64,000 nt of DNA, taken from positions 4,307,672 to 4,371,671 of the forward strand of contig NC_135134.1 of NCBI RefSeq assembly GCF_051014445.1, in the 5' to 3' direction. The position numbers and the translations under genes are program-made. Source of the stretch: Colletes latitarsis (Eukaryota; Arthropoda; Insecta; Hymenoptera; Colletidae). Position 1 is the first letter of the stretch; every line of letters starts with the position of its first letter. Positions 23,254-36,900 of this stretch are shown one piece after another. The notes beneath the pieces were generated by a model. That model was given only the letters and a program-made list of their open reading frames with translations, was not told the DNA's origin and searched no databases.

Positions 23254-24568
23254 CAATACTACGTGGTCCAAGCCAGAGAAAGGCCAGGATCTGGCCAAGA
23301 AGTATCCGAAATCGCGAATGTATGAGCCAGATGGTTGCAAATACCAGAACTAACCCTGACATAACCAGCGTTATCCTCTAAAATACTATTCGGTACCAGC
23401 TTCTATTGACTGTTTCAGTGTGGTACCATTTTACTACGTGGTCCAAGCCAGAGAAAGGCCGGGATCTGGCCAACAAGTATGCGAAAAATGCGAAAATACG
23501 ATCCAGATGACGGCAAATCCCAGACCTAACCGTGACATAACCGGCGTTATCCACTAAAATATTAATCGCAACCAGGTGTAATTGACTGCTTCGGTGTGGT
23601 ACCGCATTACTACGTGATCCAAACCAGAGAAAGCCCAGGATCTTGCCATCAAGTAGGCGAAGAATGCGAAAGTACGAGACAGATGAGGGCAAATACCAGT
23701 CCTAACCTAGACATAACCAGCGTTATCCTCTTAAATACTAATCGCAACCAGGTTTAAATGAATGTTTCGCTGTAGAACCACATTACACCGAGAAACAAAC
23801 CAGAAAAAGCCCAGGATCTGGCCAACAAGTATGCGAAAAATGCGAAAGTACGAGCTGGATGAGGGCAAATACCAGACCTAACCGATACATAACCAGCATT
23901 ATCCTCTAAAATATTAATCGCAACCAGGTTTAATTGACTGTTTCGGTGTGGAGTCTCATTACTACGGGCCTCCAAAGCAGAAAAAACCCAGGATCTGGCC
24001 AACAAGTATGCGAAATCGCGGAAGTATGAGCCAGATGGTTGCAAATACCAGAACTAACCCAGCCATAACCAGCGTTATCCTCTAAAATATTAATCGGAAC
24101 CAGGTTTAATTGACTGTTTCAGTGTGGTACCTCATTACTACGTGGTCCAAGCCAGAAAAAGGCCAGGATCTGGCCAACAAGTATGTGAAAAATGAGAAAA
24201 TACGAGCCAGATGAGGGCAAGTACCAGACCTAACCCAGACATAACCAGCGTTATCCTCTAAAATATTAATCGCAACCAGGTTTAATTGACTGTTTCGTTG
24301 TGGAACGTCATTATTACGGGATCCAAACCAGAAAAAACCCCGAAGCTGGCCAAGAAGTATGCGTAAAATGCGAAAGTGCGAGCCAGATGAGGGCAAATCC
24401 CAGACCTAACCGTGACATAACCGGCGTTATCCTCTAAAATATATATCGAAACCAGGTTTAATTGACTGTTTCAGTGTGGTACCAAATTACTACGTGGTCC
24501 AAACCAGAAGAATGCCAGGATCTGGCCAACAAGTATGCGAAAAATGCGAAAGAACGAGCCAGATGATT

Positions 24569-26066
24569 GCAAATACCAGACCTAACCGATACATAACCAG
24601 CATTATCCTCTAAAATATTAATCGCAACCAGGTTTAATTGACTGTTTCGGTGTGGAGTCTCATTACTACGGGCCTCCAAAGCAGAAAAAACCCAGGATCT
24701 GGCCAACAAGTATGCGAAATCGCGGAAGTATGAGCCAGATGGTTGCAAATACCAGAACTAACCCAGACATAACCAGCGTTATCCTCTAAAATACTACTCG
24801 GAACCAGCTTCTATTGACTGTGTCGGTGTGGTACCATACTGCTACGTGATCCAAACCAGAAAAAGCCCAGTATCTGGCCAACAAGTATGCGAAAAATACG
24901 AAAGTACGAGCCAGATGAGGGCAAATACCCGACCAAACCCGGACATAACCAGCGTTATCCTCTAAGATACTAATTGGGACCAGCTTTTATTGACTGTTTC
25001 AGTGTGGTACCACATTACTACGTGATCCAAACCAGAAAAACCCCAGGATCTGACCAACAAGTATGCGAAAAATGTGAAAGTACGAGCCAGATGATTGCAA
25101 ATACCAGAACTAACCCAAACATAACCAGCGTTATCCTCCAAAATATTAATCGGAACCAGGTTTAATTGACTGTTTCAGTGTGGTACCTCATTACTACGTG
25201 GTCCGAGCCAGCAACAGGCCAGGTTCTGGCCAAGAAGTATGCGAAATCGCGAAAGCATGGGCCAGATGGTTGCAAATACCAGAACTAACCCAGACATAAC
25301 CAGCGTTATCCTCTAAAATACTATTCGGAACCAGCTTCTATTGACTGTTTCAGTGAGGTGAAATATTACTACGTGATCCAAACTAGAAAAAGCCCAGGAT
25401 CTGGTCAACAAGTATGCGAAAAATGCGAAAGTATGAGCCAGATGATAACAAATACCAGAACTAACCCAGCCATAACCACCGTTATCCTCTAAAATATTAA
25501 TCGGAACCAGGTTTAATTGACTGTTTCAGTGTGGTACCTCATTACTACGTGGTCCAAGCCAGAAAAAGGCCAGGATCTGGCCAACAAGTATGTGAAAAAT
25601 GAGAAAGTACGAGCCAGATGAGGGCAAGTACCAGACCTAACACAGACATAACCAGCGTTATCCTCTAAAATATTAATCGCAACCAGGTTTAATTGTCTGT
25701 TTCGTTGTGGAACGTCATTATTACGGGATCCAAACCAGAAAAAACCCCGAATCTGGCCAAGAAGTATGCGTAAAATGCGAAAGTGCGAGCCAGATGAGGG
25801 CAAATCCCAGACCTAACCGTGACATAACCGGCGTTATCCTCTAAAATATTAATCGCAACCACGTTTAATTGACTGTTTCGGTGTGGAATTTCATTACTTC
25901 GGGATCCAAACCAGAAAAAACCCAGGATCTGGCCAACAAGTATGCGAAATCGCGAAAGTATGAGCCAGATGGTTGCAAATACCAGAACTAACCCAGACAT
26001 AACCAGCGTTATCTTCTAAAATACTATTCGGAACCAGCTTCTATTGACTGTTTCAGTGTGGTACCA
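24569..26066. repeat. Higher-order repeat unit Y, second copy
   Basis: Second copy of the segment at 21756-23253. The adjoining upstream segment near 20.88-21.41 kb also recurs at about 23.34-23.87 kb, but at an offset of 2,461 bp. The second unit therefore carries two extra monomers (352 bp) between the shared parts. Confidence 0.9.
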
Positions 26067-26558
26067 TATTACTACGTGATCCAAACCAGAAAAAGCCCAG
26101 GATCTGGCCAACAAGTATGCGAAAAATGCGAAAGAACGAGCCAGATGAGGGCAAACACCCGACCTAACCCAGACATAAACAGCGTCATCCTCTAAAATAC
26201 TAATCGGGACCATCTTTTATTGACTGTTTCAGTGTGGTACCATATTCCTACGTGATCCAAACCAGAAAAAGCCCAGGATCTGGTCAACAAGTATGCGTAA
26301 AATGCGAAAGTGCGAGCCAGATGAGGTCAAATCCCAGACCTAACCGTGACATAACCGGCGTTGTCCTCTAAAATATTAATCGCAACCAGGTTTAATTGAC
26401 TGTTTCGATGTGGAATTTCATTACTTCGGGATCCAAATCAGAAAAAACCCAGGATCTGGCCAACAAGTATGCGAAATCGCGAAAGTATGAGCCAGATGGT
26501 TGCAAACCCCAGACCTAACCGAGACATAACAGGCGTTATCCTCTATAATATTAATCGC

Positions 26559-28090
26559 AACCAGGTTTAATTGACTGTTTCGGTATGGAACTACATCACT
26601 ACGGGATCCATACCACAAAAAGCCGAGGATCTGGCCAACAAGTATGCGAGAAATGCGAAAGTAAAAGCCAGATGAAGGCAAATCCCAGACCTAACCGAGT
26701 CATAACCGGCGTTATCCTCTAAAATATTAATCGCAACCAGGTTTAATTGACTGCTTCGGTGTAGTACCGCATTACTACGTGATCCAAGCCAGAAAAAGCC
26801 CAGGATCTTGCCAACAAGTATGCGAAAAACGCGAAGGTATGAGCCAGATGATTGCAAATACCAGACCTAACCGAGACATTACCGACGTTATCCTCTATAA
26901 TATTAATCGCAACCAGGTTTAATTGACTGTTTCGGTGTGGTACCGCACACTACGTGATGCAAGCCAGAAAAAGCCCAGGACCTTGCCAAAAAGTAGGCGA
27001 AAAACGCGAAGGTATGAGCCAGATGAGGGCAAACCCCAGACCTAACCGAGACATAACAGGCGTTATCCTGTATAATATTAATCGCAACCAGGTTTAATTG
27101 ACTGTTTCGGTGTGGAACTACATCACTACGGGATCCATACCACAAAAAGCCGAGGATCTGGCCAACAAGTATGCGAGAAATGCGAAAGTAAGAGCCAGAT
27201 GAAGGCAAATCCCAGACCTAGCGGAGACAGAACCGGCGTTATCCTCCAAATTATTAATCGCAACCAGGTTTAATTTGCTGTTTCGGTGTGGAACCACATC
27301 ACTACGGGATCCAAACCAGAAAAAACCCAGGATCTGGCCAACAAGTATGCGAAAAACGCGAAGGTATGAGCCAGATGATTGCAAATACCAGACCTAACCG
27401 AGACATTACCGACGTTATCCTCTATAATATTAATCGCAACCAGGTTTAATTGACTGTTTCGGTGTGGTACCGCATACTACGTGATGCAAGCCAGAAAAAG
27501 CCCAGGACCTTGCCAAAAAGTAGGCGAAAAACGCGAAGGTATGAGCCAGATGAGGGCAAACCCCAGACCTAACTGAGACATAACAGGCGTTATCCTCTAT
27601 AATATTAATCGCAACCAGGTTTAATTGACTGTTTCGGTGTGGAACTGCATCACTACGGGATCCATACCACAAAAAGCCGAGGATCTGGCCAACAAGTATG
27701 CGAGAAATGCGAAAGTAAGAGCCAGATGAAGGCAAATCCCAGACCTAGCGGAGACATGACCGGCGTTATCCTCCAAAATATTAATCGCAACCAGGTTTAA
27801 TTTACTGTTTCGGTGTGGAACCACATCACTACGGGATCCAAACCAGAAAAAACCCAGGATCTGGCCAACAAGTATGCGAAAAACGCGAAGGTATGAGCCA
27901 GATGATTGCAAATACCAGACCTAACCGAGACATTACCGACGTTATCCTCTATAATATTAATCGCAACCAGGTTTAATTGACTGTTTCGGTGTGGTACCGC
28001 ATTACTACGTGATGCAAGCCAGAAAAAGCCCAGGACCTTGCCAAAAAGTAGGCGAAAAACACGAAGGTATGAGCCAGATGAGGGCAAACC
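26559..28090. repeat. 527-bp trimer higher-order repeat
   Basis: Three monomer types recur in order: GGAACTACATCACTACGGGA with CCATACCACAAAAAGCC (about 27112 and 27639, earlier version at 26585), GGAACCACATCACTACGGGA (about 27288 and 27815), and GGTACCGCATACTACGTGATG (about 26937 and 27464). The third type lacks one T, so the period is 3 x 176 - 1 = 527 bp. The trimer reappears near 29220-29900. Confidence 0.85.
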
Positions 28091-28411
28091 CCAGACCTAA
28101 CCGAGACATAACCGGCATTATCCTCTAAAATATTAATCGCAACTAGGTTTAGTTGACAGTTTCCGTGTGGTACCTCATTACTACGGGGTCCAAACCAGAA
28201 AAAACCCAGGATCTGGCCAACAAGTATGCGAATAACGCGAAAGTATGTGCCAGATGATTGCAAATACCGGAACTAACCCAGACATATTCAGTGTTATCCT
28301 TTAAAATATTAATCGGAAGCAGGATTAATTAACTGCTTCAGTGTGGTACCACATTACTGCGTGGGCCAAGCCAGAAAAACGCCAGGATCTGGCCAACAAG
28401 TATGCGAAAAA
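27765..28411. repeat. Segment duplicated 34 kb away, first copy
   Basis: Matches 62219-62865 at a constant offset of 34,454 bp with only a handful of differences noticed, such as GTGGTACCTC/GTGGAACCTC and ACATATTCAG/ACATACTCAG. Part of it also recurs at about 30.38-30.86 kb. It contains the unusual CAACTAGGTTTAGTTGACAG monomer. Confidence 0.85.
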
Positions 28412-31400
28412 TGCGAAAGTACGAGCCAGAAGAGGGCAAATACCAGACCTAACCGAGTCATAACCGGCGTTACCCTCTAAAATAATAATCGGAACCAGGT
28501 TTAATTGACTGCTCCGGTGTAGAACCGCATTACTACGTGATCCAAGCCAGGAAAAGCCCAGGATCTTGCCAACATGTAGGCGAAAAACGCGAAGGTACGA
28601 GCCAGATGGGGGCAGTTCCCAGACCTAGTCGAGACATAACCGGCGTTATCCTCCAAAATATTAATCGCAACCTGGTTCAATTTACTATTTCGGTGTGGAA
28701 CCACATCACTACGGGATCCAAACCAGAAAAAACCCAGGATCTGGCCAACAAGTATGCGAAAAACGCGAAGGTATGAACCAGATGATTGCAAATACCAGAC
28801 CTAACCGAGACATCACCGGCGTTATCCTCTAAAATATTAATCGCAATCAGGTTTAACTGACTGTTTCGGTGTGGAACCACATTACTACAGGATCCACACC
28901 AGAAAAAACGCAGGATCTGGCCAAGAAGTTAGCGAAAAACGCGAAAGTATGAGCCAGATGATTGCAAATACCAGAACTAACCGAGACATAACCGGCGTTA
29001 TCCTCTAAAATACTAATATGAACCAGCTTTTATTGACTGTTTCAGTGTGGTACCACATTACTACGTGATCCAAACCAGAAAAAGCCCAGGATCTTGCCAA
29101 GAAGTAGGGGAAAAACGCGAAGGTATGAGCCAGATGAGGGCAAACCCCAGACCTAACCGAGACATAACAGGCGTTATCCTCTATAATATTAATCGCAACC
29201 AGGTTTAATTGACTGTTTCGGTGTGGAACTACATCACTACGGGATCCATACCACAAAAAGCCGAGGATCTGGCCAACAAGTATGCGAGAAATGCGAAAGT
29301 AAGAGCCAGATGAAGGCAAATCCCAGACCTAGCGGAGACATGACCGGCGTTATCCTCCAAAATATTAATCGCAACCAGGTTTAATTTACTGTTTCGGTGT
29401 GGAACCACATCACTACGGGATCCAAACCAGAAAAAACCCAGGATATGGCCAACAAGTATGCGAAAAACGCGAAGGTATGAGCCAGATGATTGCAAATACC
29501 AGACCTAACCGAGACATTACCGACGTTATCCTCTATAATATTAATCGCAACCAGGTTTAATTGACTGTTTCGGTGTGGTACCGCATACTACGTGATGCAA
29601 TCCAGAAAAAGCCCAGGACCTTGCCAAAAAGTAGGCGAAAAACGCGAAGGTATGAGCCAGATGAGGGCAAACCCCAGACCTAACCGAGACATAACAGGCG
29701 TTATCCTCTATAATATTAATCGCAACCAGGTTTAATTGACTGTTTCGGTGTGGAACTACATCACTACGGGATCCAAACCAGAAAAAACCCAGGATCTGGC
29801 CAACAAGTATGCGAATAACGCGAAAGTATGTGCCAGATGATTGCAAATACCGGAACTAACCCAGACATACTCAGTGTTATCCTTTAAAATATTAATCGGA
29901 AGCAGGATTAATTAACTGCTTCAGTGTGGTACCACATTACTGCGTGGGCCAAGCCAGAAAAACGCCAGGATCTGGCCAACAAGTATGCGAAAAATGCGAA
30001 GGTATGAGCCAGATGAAGGCAAATCCCAGACCTAGCGGAGACATGACCGGCGTTATCCTCCAAAATATTAATCGCAACCAGGTTTAATTTACTGTTTCGG
30101 TGTGGAACCACATCACTACGGGATCCATACCACAAAAAGCCGAGGATCTGGCCAACAAGTATGCGAGAAATGCGAAAGTACGAGCCAGATGAAGGCAAAT
30201 CCCAGACCTAACCGAGACATAACCGGCGTTATCCTCTAAAATATTAATCGCAACCAGGATTAGTTGACTGTTTCCGTGTGGTACCTCATTACTACGGGGT
30301 CCAAACCAGAAAAAACCCAGGATCTGGCCAACAAGTATGCGAAAAACGTGAAGGTATGAGCCAGATGATTGCAAATACCAGACCTAACCGAGACATTACC
30401 GACGTTATCCTCTATAATATTAATCGCAACCAGGTTTAATTGACTGTTTCGGTGTGGTACCGCATTACTACGTGATGCAAGCCAGAAAAAGCCCAGGACC
30501 TTGCCAGAAAGTAGGCGAAAAACGCGAAGGTATGAGCCAGATGAGGGCAAACCCCAGACCTAACCGAGACATAACCGGCGTTATCCTCTAAAATATTAAT
30601 CGCAACTAGGTTTAGTTGACAGTTTCCGTGTGGTACCTCATTACTACGGGGTCCAAACCAGAAAAAACCCAGGATCTGGCCAACAAGTATGCGAATAACG
30701 CGAAAGTATGTGCCAGATGATTGCAAATACCGGAACTAACCCAGACATACTCAGTGTTATCCTTTAAAATATTAATCGGAAGCAGGATTAATTAACTGCT
30801 TCAGTGTGGTACCACATTACTGCGTGGGCCAAGCCAGAAAAACGCCAGGATCTGGCCAACAAGTATGCGAAAAATGCGAAGTTAGAGCCAGAAGAGGGCA
30901 AATACCAGACCTAACCGAGACATAACCGGCGTTACCCTCTAAAATAATAATCGGAACCAGGTTTAATTGACTGCTCCGGTGTAGAACCGCATTACTACGT
31001 GATCCAAGCCAGGAAAAGCCCAGGATCTTGCCAACATGTAGGCGAAAAACGCGAAGGTACGAGCCAGATGAGTGCAAATCCCTGACCTAACCGAGGCATA
31101 ACCGGTGTTATCCTCTAAAATATTATTCGGAACCAGGCTTAATTGGCTGTTTCGGTGTGGTACCGCATTACTACGTGATCCAAGCCAGAAAAAGCCCAGG
31201 ACCTTGCCAACAAGTAGGCGAAAAACGCGAAGGTACGAGCCAGGTGAGGGCAATTCCCAGACCAAACCGAGACATAACCGGCGTTATCCTCTAAAATATT
31301 AATCGGAACCAGGCCTAATTGGCTGTTTCAGTGTTGTACCGCATTACTACGTGATCCAAGCCAGGAAAAGCCCAGGATCTTGCCAACATGTAGGCGAAAA

Positions 31401-32846
31401 ACGCGAAGGTACGAGCCAGATGGGGGCAGTTCCCAGACCTAGACGAGACATAACCGGCGTTATTCTCCAAAATATAAATCGCAACCTGGTTTAGTTTACT
31501 GTTTCGGTGTGGAACCACATCACTACGGGATCCAAACCAGAAAAAACCCAGGATCTGGCCAACAAGTATGCGAAAAACGCGAAGGTATGAGCCAGATGAT
31601 TGCAAATACCAGACCTAACCGAGACATCACCGGCGTTATCCTCTAAAATATTAATCGCAACCAGGTTTAATTGACTGTTTCTGTGTGGAACCACATTACT
31701 ACGGGAACCAAACCAGAAAAAGCCCAGGATCTGGCCAACAAGTATGCGAAAAACGCGATGGTATGAGCGAGATGGTTGCAAATACCAGACCTAACAGAGA
31801 CATAACCGTCGTTATTCTCTAAAATATTAATCGCAATTAGGTTTAATTGACTGTTTCATTCTGGTACCACATTACTACGTGTTACAAACCAGAAAAGAAC
31901 ACAGGATCTGGCCGACAAGTATGCGAAGAATGCGAAAGTATGAGCCAGAAGAGGGTAAATGCCAAACCAAACCCAGACCTAGCAGTTGTTATTCTCTAAA
32001 ATACTGACCGGAACCGGGTTTAATTGACTGTTCCGGTGTGGTACCGCATTACTACGTGATCCAAGCCAGAAGAAGCCCAGGACCTTGCCAACAAGTAGGC
32101 GAAAAACGCGAAAGTATGAGCCAGCTGATTGCAAATACCAGTACTAACCCAGACATAACCAGCGTTATCCTCTAAAATACTAATCGGAACCAGATTTTAT
32201 TGACCGTTTCAGTGTGGTACCACATTGCTACCAGATCCAAACCAGAAAAAGCCCAGGATCTGGCCAACAAGTATGCGAAAAACGCGAGGGTATGAGCGAG
32301 ATGATTGCAAATACCAGACCTAACCGAGACATTACCGTCGTTATCCTCTAAAATATTAATCGCAACCAGGTTTAATTGACTGTTTCGGTGTGAAACCACA
32401 TTACGACGGGATACAAACCAGAAAAACCCCAGGATCTGGCCAACAAGTATGCGAAAAATGTGAAAGTACGAGCCAGATAGGGGAAATACCAGACCTAACC
32501 CAGACATAACCGGCGTCATCCTCTAAAATATTAATCGCAACCAGGTTTAATTGACTGTTTCGGTGTGAAACCACAATACGACGGGATACAAACCAGAAAA
32601 ACCCCAGGATCTGGCCAACAAGTATGCGAAAAATGTGAAAGTACGAGCCAGATGATTGCAAATACCAGAACTAACCCAAACATAACCAGCGTTATCCTCC
32701 AAAACATTAATCGCAACCAGGTTTAATTGACTGTTTCAGTGTGGTACCGCATTAGGTGTGTTACGAGCCAGGGCCGTGCAGCGCGCGTGGCCTGCGAGTG
32801 CGAGAGAGAGTATGGAATATGGTATCAATTTGTTAGTTTGGTACAC

Positions 32847-33187
32847 GGACGAACCCGATGCGAAATCGGGTTGCCGCTAGGATAGTTGATAACGAGGACG
32901 AACCTGGTGCGAAACCAGGGAGGCGTAGGAGGGTGAAACGTCGTGGACGGGTACCCGATGCGAAATCGGGGAGTCACTAGGATTGTTGATAACGACGCAG
33001 ACGAACCCAATTCGAAATCTGGGAGCTGCTAGGAGGTTGGAAGAAACGCAGACGAACTCAATGCGAAATCGACGAGCTGCTGGGAGGTTGGATAAATCAC
33101 AGACGAACCTGATGCGAAATCAGGGAGCCGCTAGGATGGTAATAGATTGCGTGGACGAACTCGATGCGTAATCGAGGAGCCACTAGG
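32847..33187 (+). repeat. Hairpin minisatellite in copy C, seven units
   Basis: Seven units instead of eight. Arms begin at 32854 (CCCGAT/ATCGGG) and 32903 (CCTGGT/ACCAGG), and the last is at 33160 (CTCGAT/ATCGAG). The missing CCTGAT/ATCAGG unit with its GGATGGAGTC tail accounts for the 49-bp shorter length. Loss across the repeated GGACGAACCTG is the likely mechanism. Confidence 0.92.
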
Positions 33188-33252
33188 TTGTAAGAGGTTG
33201 TATTTGGATTTGGGGATGTGTTAATTGAACTCGTAACTGTGAATTATTAAAT

Positions 33253-33284
33253 ATAATATAACCCGGGCGGTAAGGTTATATTAT
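33253..33284. repeat. 11-bp inverted repeat in copy C
   Basis: ATAATATAACC (33253-33263) and GGTTATATTAT (33274-33284). The loop reads CGGGCGGTAA, one base different from the other copies, while both arms are unchanged. Confidence 0.85.
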
Positions 33285-33315
33285 TATGGGAACGTTTAAC
33301 TAATAATGATCGCTT

Positions 33316-33394
33316 TATATAATTGTGGGTTAAAGAAGTTGGGTAACTCTGATTTGATAATAAAAGTAGATATATTCTTAAATCAACAAATAAA
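33316..33394 (+). promoter_or_regulatory. TATA-like box and AATAAA signal, copy C
   Basis: TATATAA at 33316-33322 and AATAAA at 33389-33394, with the same spacing as the other copies. Motif evidence only. Confidence 0.4.
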
Positions 33395-33748
33395 ATACAA
33401 TTGTTTCGTGTATCTTATGTCGCGATCAAAGAATGATTATATTTACCTAAAATGACCTTGCTCGGTGTTGACGCACTGGCGATGCGAGGGTATGTCAGTT
33501 GGAAATAAAGGCCGCAATAGAATTTATGCCGGTTCACGGATTCTATATGGTTTGATACTAAAGGGTACGGTAGCCCGATTTCGCAAGATACAACTGACTA
33601 TCAAATCGTATACGCGTGACAAGAGATGTGACGTTGACTCTAACGTGACGGTACGATTATGATCCCCGAGTAATGACATCACGGGGTTTATATACCAAAA
33701 AATATGTGTGGGGCGGATTCAAAAGTACGTTAGAAATCGCCGTGTGCA

Positions 33749-33816
33749 CTATTCTCCGAATTGTATTAATTAACGGGCTGCTCTATTCTCCGAATTGTAT
33801 TAATTAACGGGCTGCT
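33749..33816. repeat. Tandem 34-bp repeat, two units, copy C
   Basis: Two direct 34-bp units running from CTATTCTCCG to GGGCTGCT. Confidence 0.95.
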
Positions 33817-33931
33817 GCATCGCGACGGAAGTGACCCCCATTTCAAAGGTTGGATAAGTAGCAGGGCGATTTCATAATGCACGCAAGTGGCAAGAAAAAT
33901 TTGAGGAACGAAACGTTCGACATACGTAACA

Positions 33932-36900
33932 AGTGCGTGATCCATACCAGGGAAACGCCAGGATCTGGCCAACAAGTATGCGAAAAATGCGAAAGTACGA
34001 GCCAGATGTGGGCAAATCCCAGACCTAACCGAGATATAACCGGCGTTATCCTCTAAAATATTAATCGCAACCAGGTTTAATTGACTGTTTTGGTGTGGAA
34101 CCACATTACTACGTGATCCAAACCAGAAAAAACCCTGTATCTGGTCAACAAGTAAGCGAAAAATGCGAAAGTACGAGCCAGATGAGGGCAAATACCAGAC
34201 CTAACCCAGACATAACCGGCGTTATCCTCTAAAATATGAATCGAAACCAGGTTTAATTGATTGTTTCCGTGTGGTACCGAATTACTACGTGATCCAAACC
34301 AGAAAAAGGCCAGGATCCGGCCAACAAGTATGCGAAAAACGCGAAAGTATAAGCCAGATGATTGCAAATACCAGAACTAACCCAGACATAACCAGCGTTA
34401 TCCTCTACAATATTAATCGCAACCAGGTTTAATTGACTGTTTTGGTGTGGAACCATATTACTACGTGATCCCAACCAGAAAAAAACCTGTATCTGGCCAA
34501 GAAGTATGCGAGAAACGCGAAAGTATGAGCCAGATGATTGCAAAAACCAGACCTAACACAGGCATGACCGGCGTTATCCTCTAAGATATTAACCGCAACC
34601 AGGTTTAATTGACTGTTTCAGTGTGGTACCGCATTAGTGCGTGATCCAAGCATGAAAAAGGCCAGGATCTGACCAACAAGTATGCGAAAAATGCGAAATT
34701 ACGAGCCAGATGAGGGAAAATGCCAGACCAAACCGAGACATAACCGGCGTTATCCTCTAAAATACTAATCGCAACCAGCTTTTATTGACCGTTTCAGTGT
34801 AGTACCACATTACTACGTGATCCAAACCAGAAAAAGTCCAGGATCTGGCCAACAAGAATGCGAAAAATGCGATAGCACGAGCCAGATGGAGGCAAATCCC
34901 AGAACTAACCGAGGCATAACCGGCGTTATCCTCTAAAATATTAGTCGCAACCAGGGGACAGCATAATTGACTGTTTCCTTGAGGTACCGCATTAGTGCGT
35001 GAACCAAACCAGGAAAAGGCCAGGATCTGACCAACAAGTATGCGAGAAATGCGAAAGTACGAGCCAGATGAGGGCAAATACCAGAACTAACCCAGCCATA
35101 GCCGGCGTTATCCTCTAAAATATTAACCGAAACCGGGTTTAATTGACTGTTTCGGTGTGGAACCTTATTACTACGGGATCCAAACTAGAAAAAGCCCAGG
35201 ATCTGGCCAACAAGTATGCGAAAAATGCGAAAGTACGAGCGAGATGAGGGCAAATACCAGAACTAACCCAGACATAACCGGCGTCATCCTCTTAAATATT
35301 ACTCGCAACCAGGTTTCATTGACTGTTTCGGTGTGGTACCGTATCACTACGTGACACAGACCAGCAAAAGGCCAGGATCTGGCCAACAAGTATGCGAAAA
35401 ATGCGAAAGTACGAGCCAGATGAGGGCAAGTCCCAGGCCTAACCGAGATATAACCGGCGTTATCCTCTAGAATATTAATCGCAACCAGATTTAATTGACT
35501 GCTTCGGTGTGATATCGCATTTCTACGTGAAAAAAAAACAGAAAAAGCGCAGGATCTGGCCAACAAGTATGCGCAAAATGCGAAAGTACGAGCCAGATGA
35601 GGGCAAATTCCAGACCTAACCGAGACATAACCGGCGTTATCCTCTAAAATATTAATCGCAACCAGGTTTCATTGACTGTTTCAGTGTGGTACCGCATTAG
35701 TGCGTGATCCAAACTAGAAAAAGCCCAGGATCTGGCCAACAAGTATGCGAAAACTGCGAAAGTACGAGCCAGATGAGGGCAAATCCCAGGCCTAACCGAG
35801 ACATAACCGGCGTTATCCTCTAAAATATTAATCGCAACCAGGTTTAATTGGCTGTTTCGGTGTGGTACCGCATTACTACGTGATACAGACCAGAAAAACG
35901 CCAGGATCTGGCCAACAAGTATGCGAAAAATGCGAAAGTACGAGCCAGATGAGGGCAAATACCAGACCTAACCGAGACGTAACCGGCTTTATCCTTTAAA
36001 ATATTAATCGCAACCAGGTTTAATTGACTGTTTCGGTGTGGTACCGCATTACTACGTGATACAGACCAGAAAAAGGCCAGGATCTGGCCAACAAGTATGC
36101 GAAAAATGCGACAGTACGAGCCAGATAAGGGCAAATCCCAGACCTAACCGAGACGTAACCGGCGTTACCCTTTAAAATATTAATCACAACCAGGTTTAAT
36201 TGATTGTTTCGGTGTGGTACCGCATTACTACGTGATACTGACCAGAAAAAGGCCAGGATCTGGCCAACAAGTATGCGAAAAATGCGAAAGTACGAGCCAG
36301 ATGAGGGCAAATCCCAGACCTAACCAAGACATAACCGGCGTTATCCTCTAAAATATTAATCGCAACCAGGTTTAATTGACTGTTTCGGTGTGGTACCGCA
36401 TTACTACGTGATACAGACCAGAAAAAGGCCAGGATCTGGCCAACAAGTATGCGAAAAATGCGACAGTACGAGCCAGATAAGGGCAAATCCCAGACCTAAC
36501 CGAGACGTAACCGGCGTTACCCTTTAAAATATTAATCACAACCAGGTTTAATTGATTGTTTCGGTGTGGTACCGCATTACTACGTGATACAGACCAGAAA
36601 AAGGCCAGGATCTGGCCAACAAGTATGCGAAAAATGCGAAAGTACGAGCCAGATGAGGGCAAAGCCCAGACCTAACCCAGACATAACCGGCGTTATCCTC
36701 TAAAATATTAATCGCAACCAGGTTTAATTGACTGTTTCGGTGTAGTACCGCATTACTACGTGATACAGACCAGAAAAACACCAGGATCTGGCCAACATGT
36801 ATGCGAAAAATGCGAAAGTACGAGCCAGATGGGGGAAATACCAGACCTAGCCCAAACATAACCGGCGTCATCCTCTAAAATATTAATCGCAACCAGGTTT

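Larger units (their letters stand above)
16041..32758. repeat. 176-bp satellite array, block 3 (~95 monomers)
   Basis: The 16,718 bp between copies B and C is almost exactly 95 x 176 bp and contains no gene. The first part (16041 to about 19300) includes monomers with GCATTAGTGCGTGATCC, the uninterrupted form of the element's target, and a 6-bp-longer monomer (GGGGACAGCATAATTG at about 17765). From about 20 kb the prevailing right part changes from CCGGCGTT to CCAGCGTT, with ATACTATTCGG and GAACCAGCTTCTATTG. About 20.9-26.1 kb is a ~2.81-kb nested repeat, and about 26.6-30 kb is built from a 527-bp trimer. The last monomers before copy C (GACGGGATACAAACC with AAACATTAATCG) match those before copy D. 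Confidence 0.97.
32759..33931 (+). mobile_element. Inserted element, copy C (candidate solo LTR, 49-bp deletion)
   Basis: A 1,173-bp copy with the same ends and order as A, B and D. It lacks exactly one 49-bp hairpin unit: the first arm pair is followed directly by the CCTGGT/ACCAGG unit. The left junction has an extra G (gcattAGGTG then TGTTACG), so the target duplication is imperfect here, while AGTG follows at 33932-33935. It carries private changes such as ACCCGGGCGG in the inverted-repeat loop and CCCGATTTCGC. The flanks resemble copy D; hairpin units 5 and 6 resemble copy B. Confidence 0.72.
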
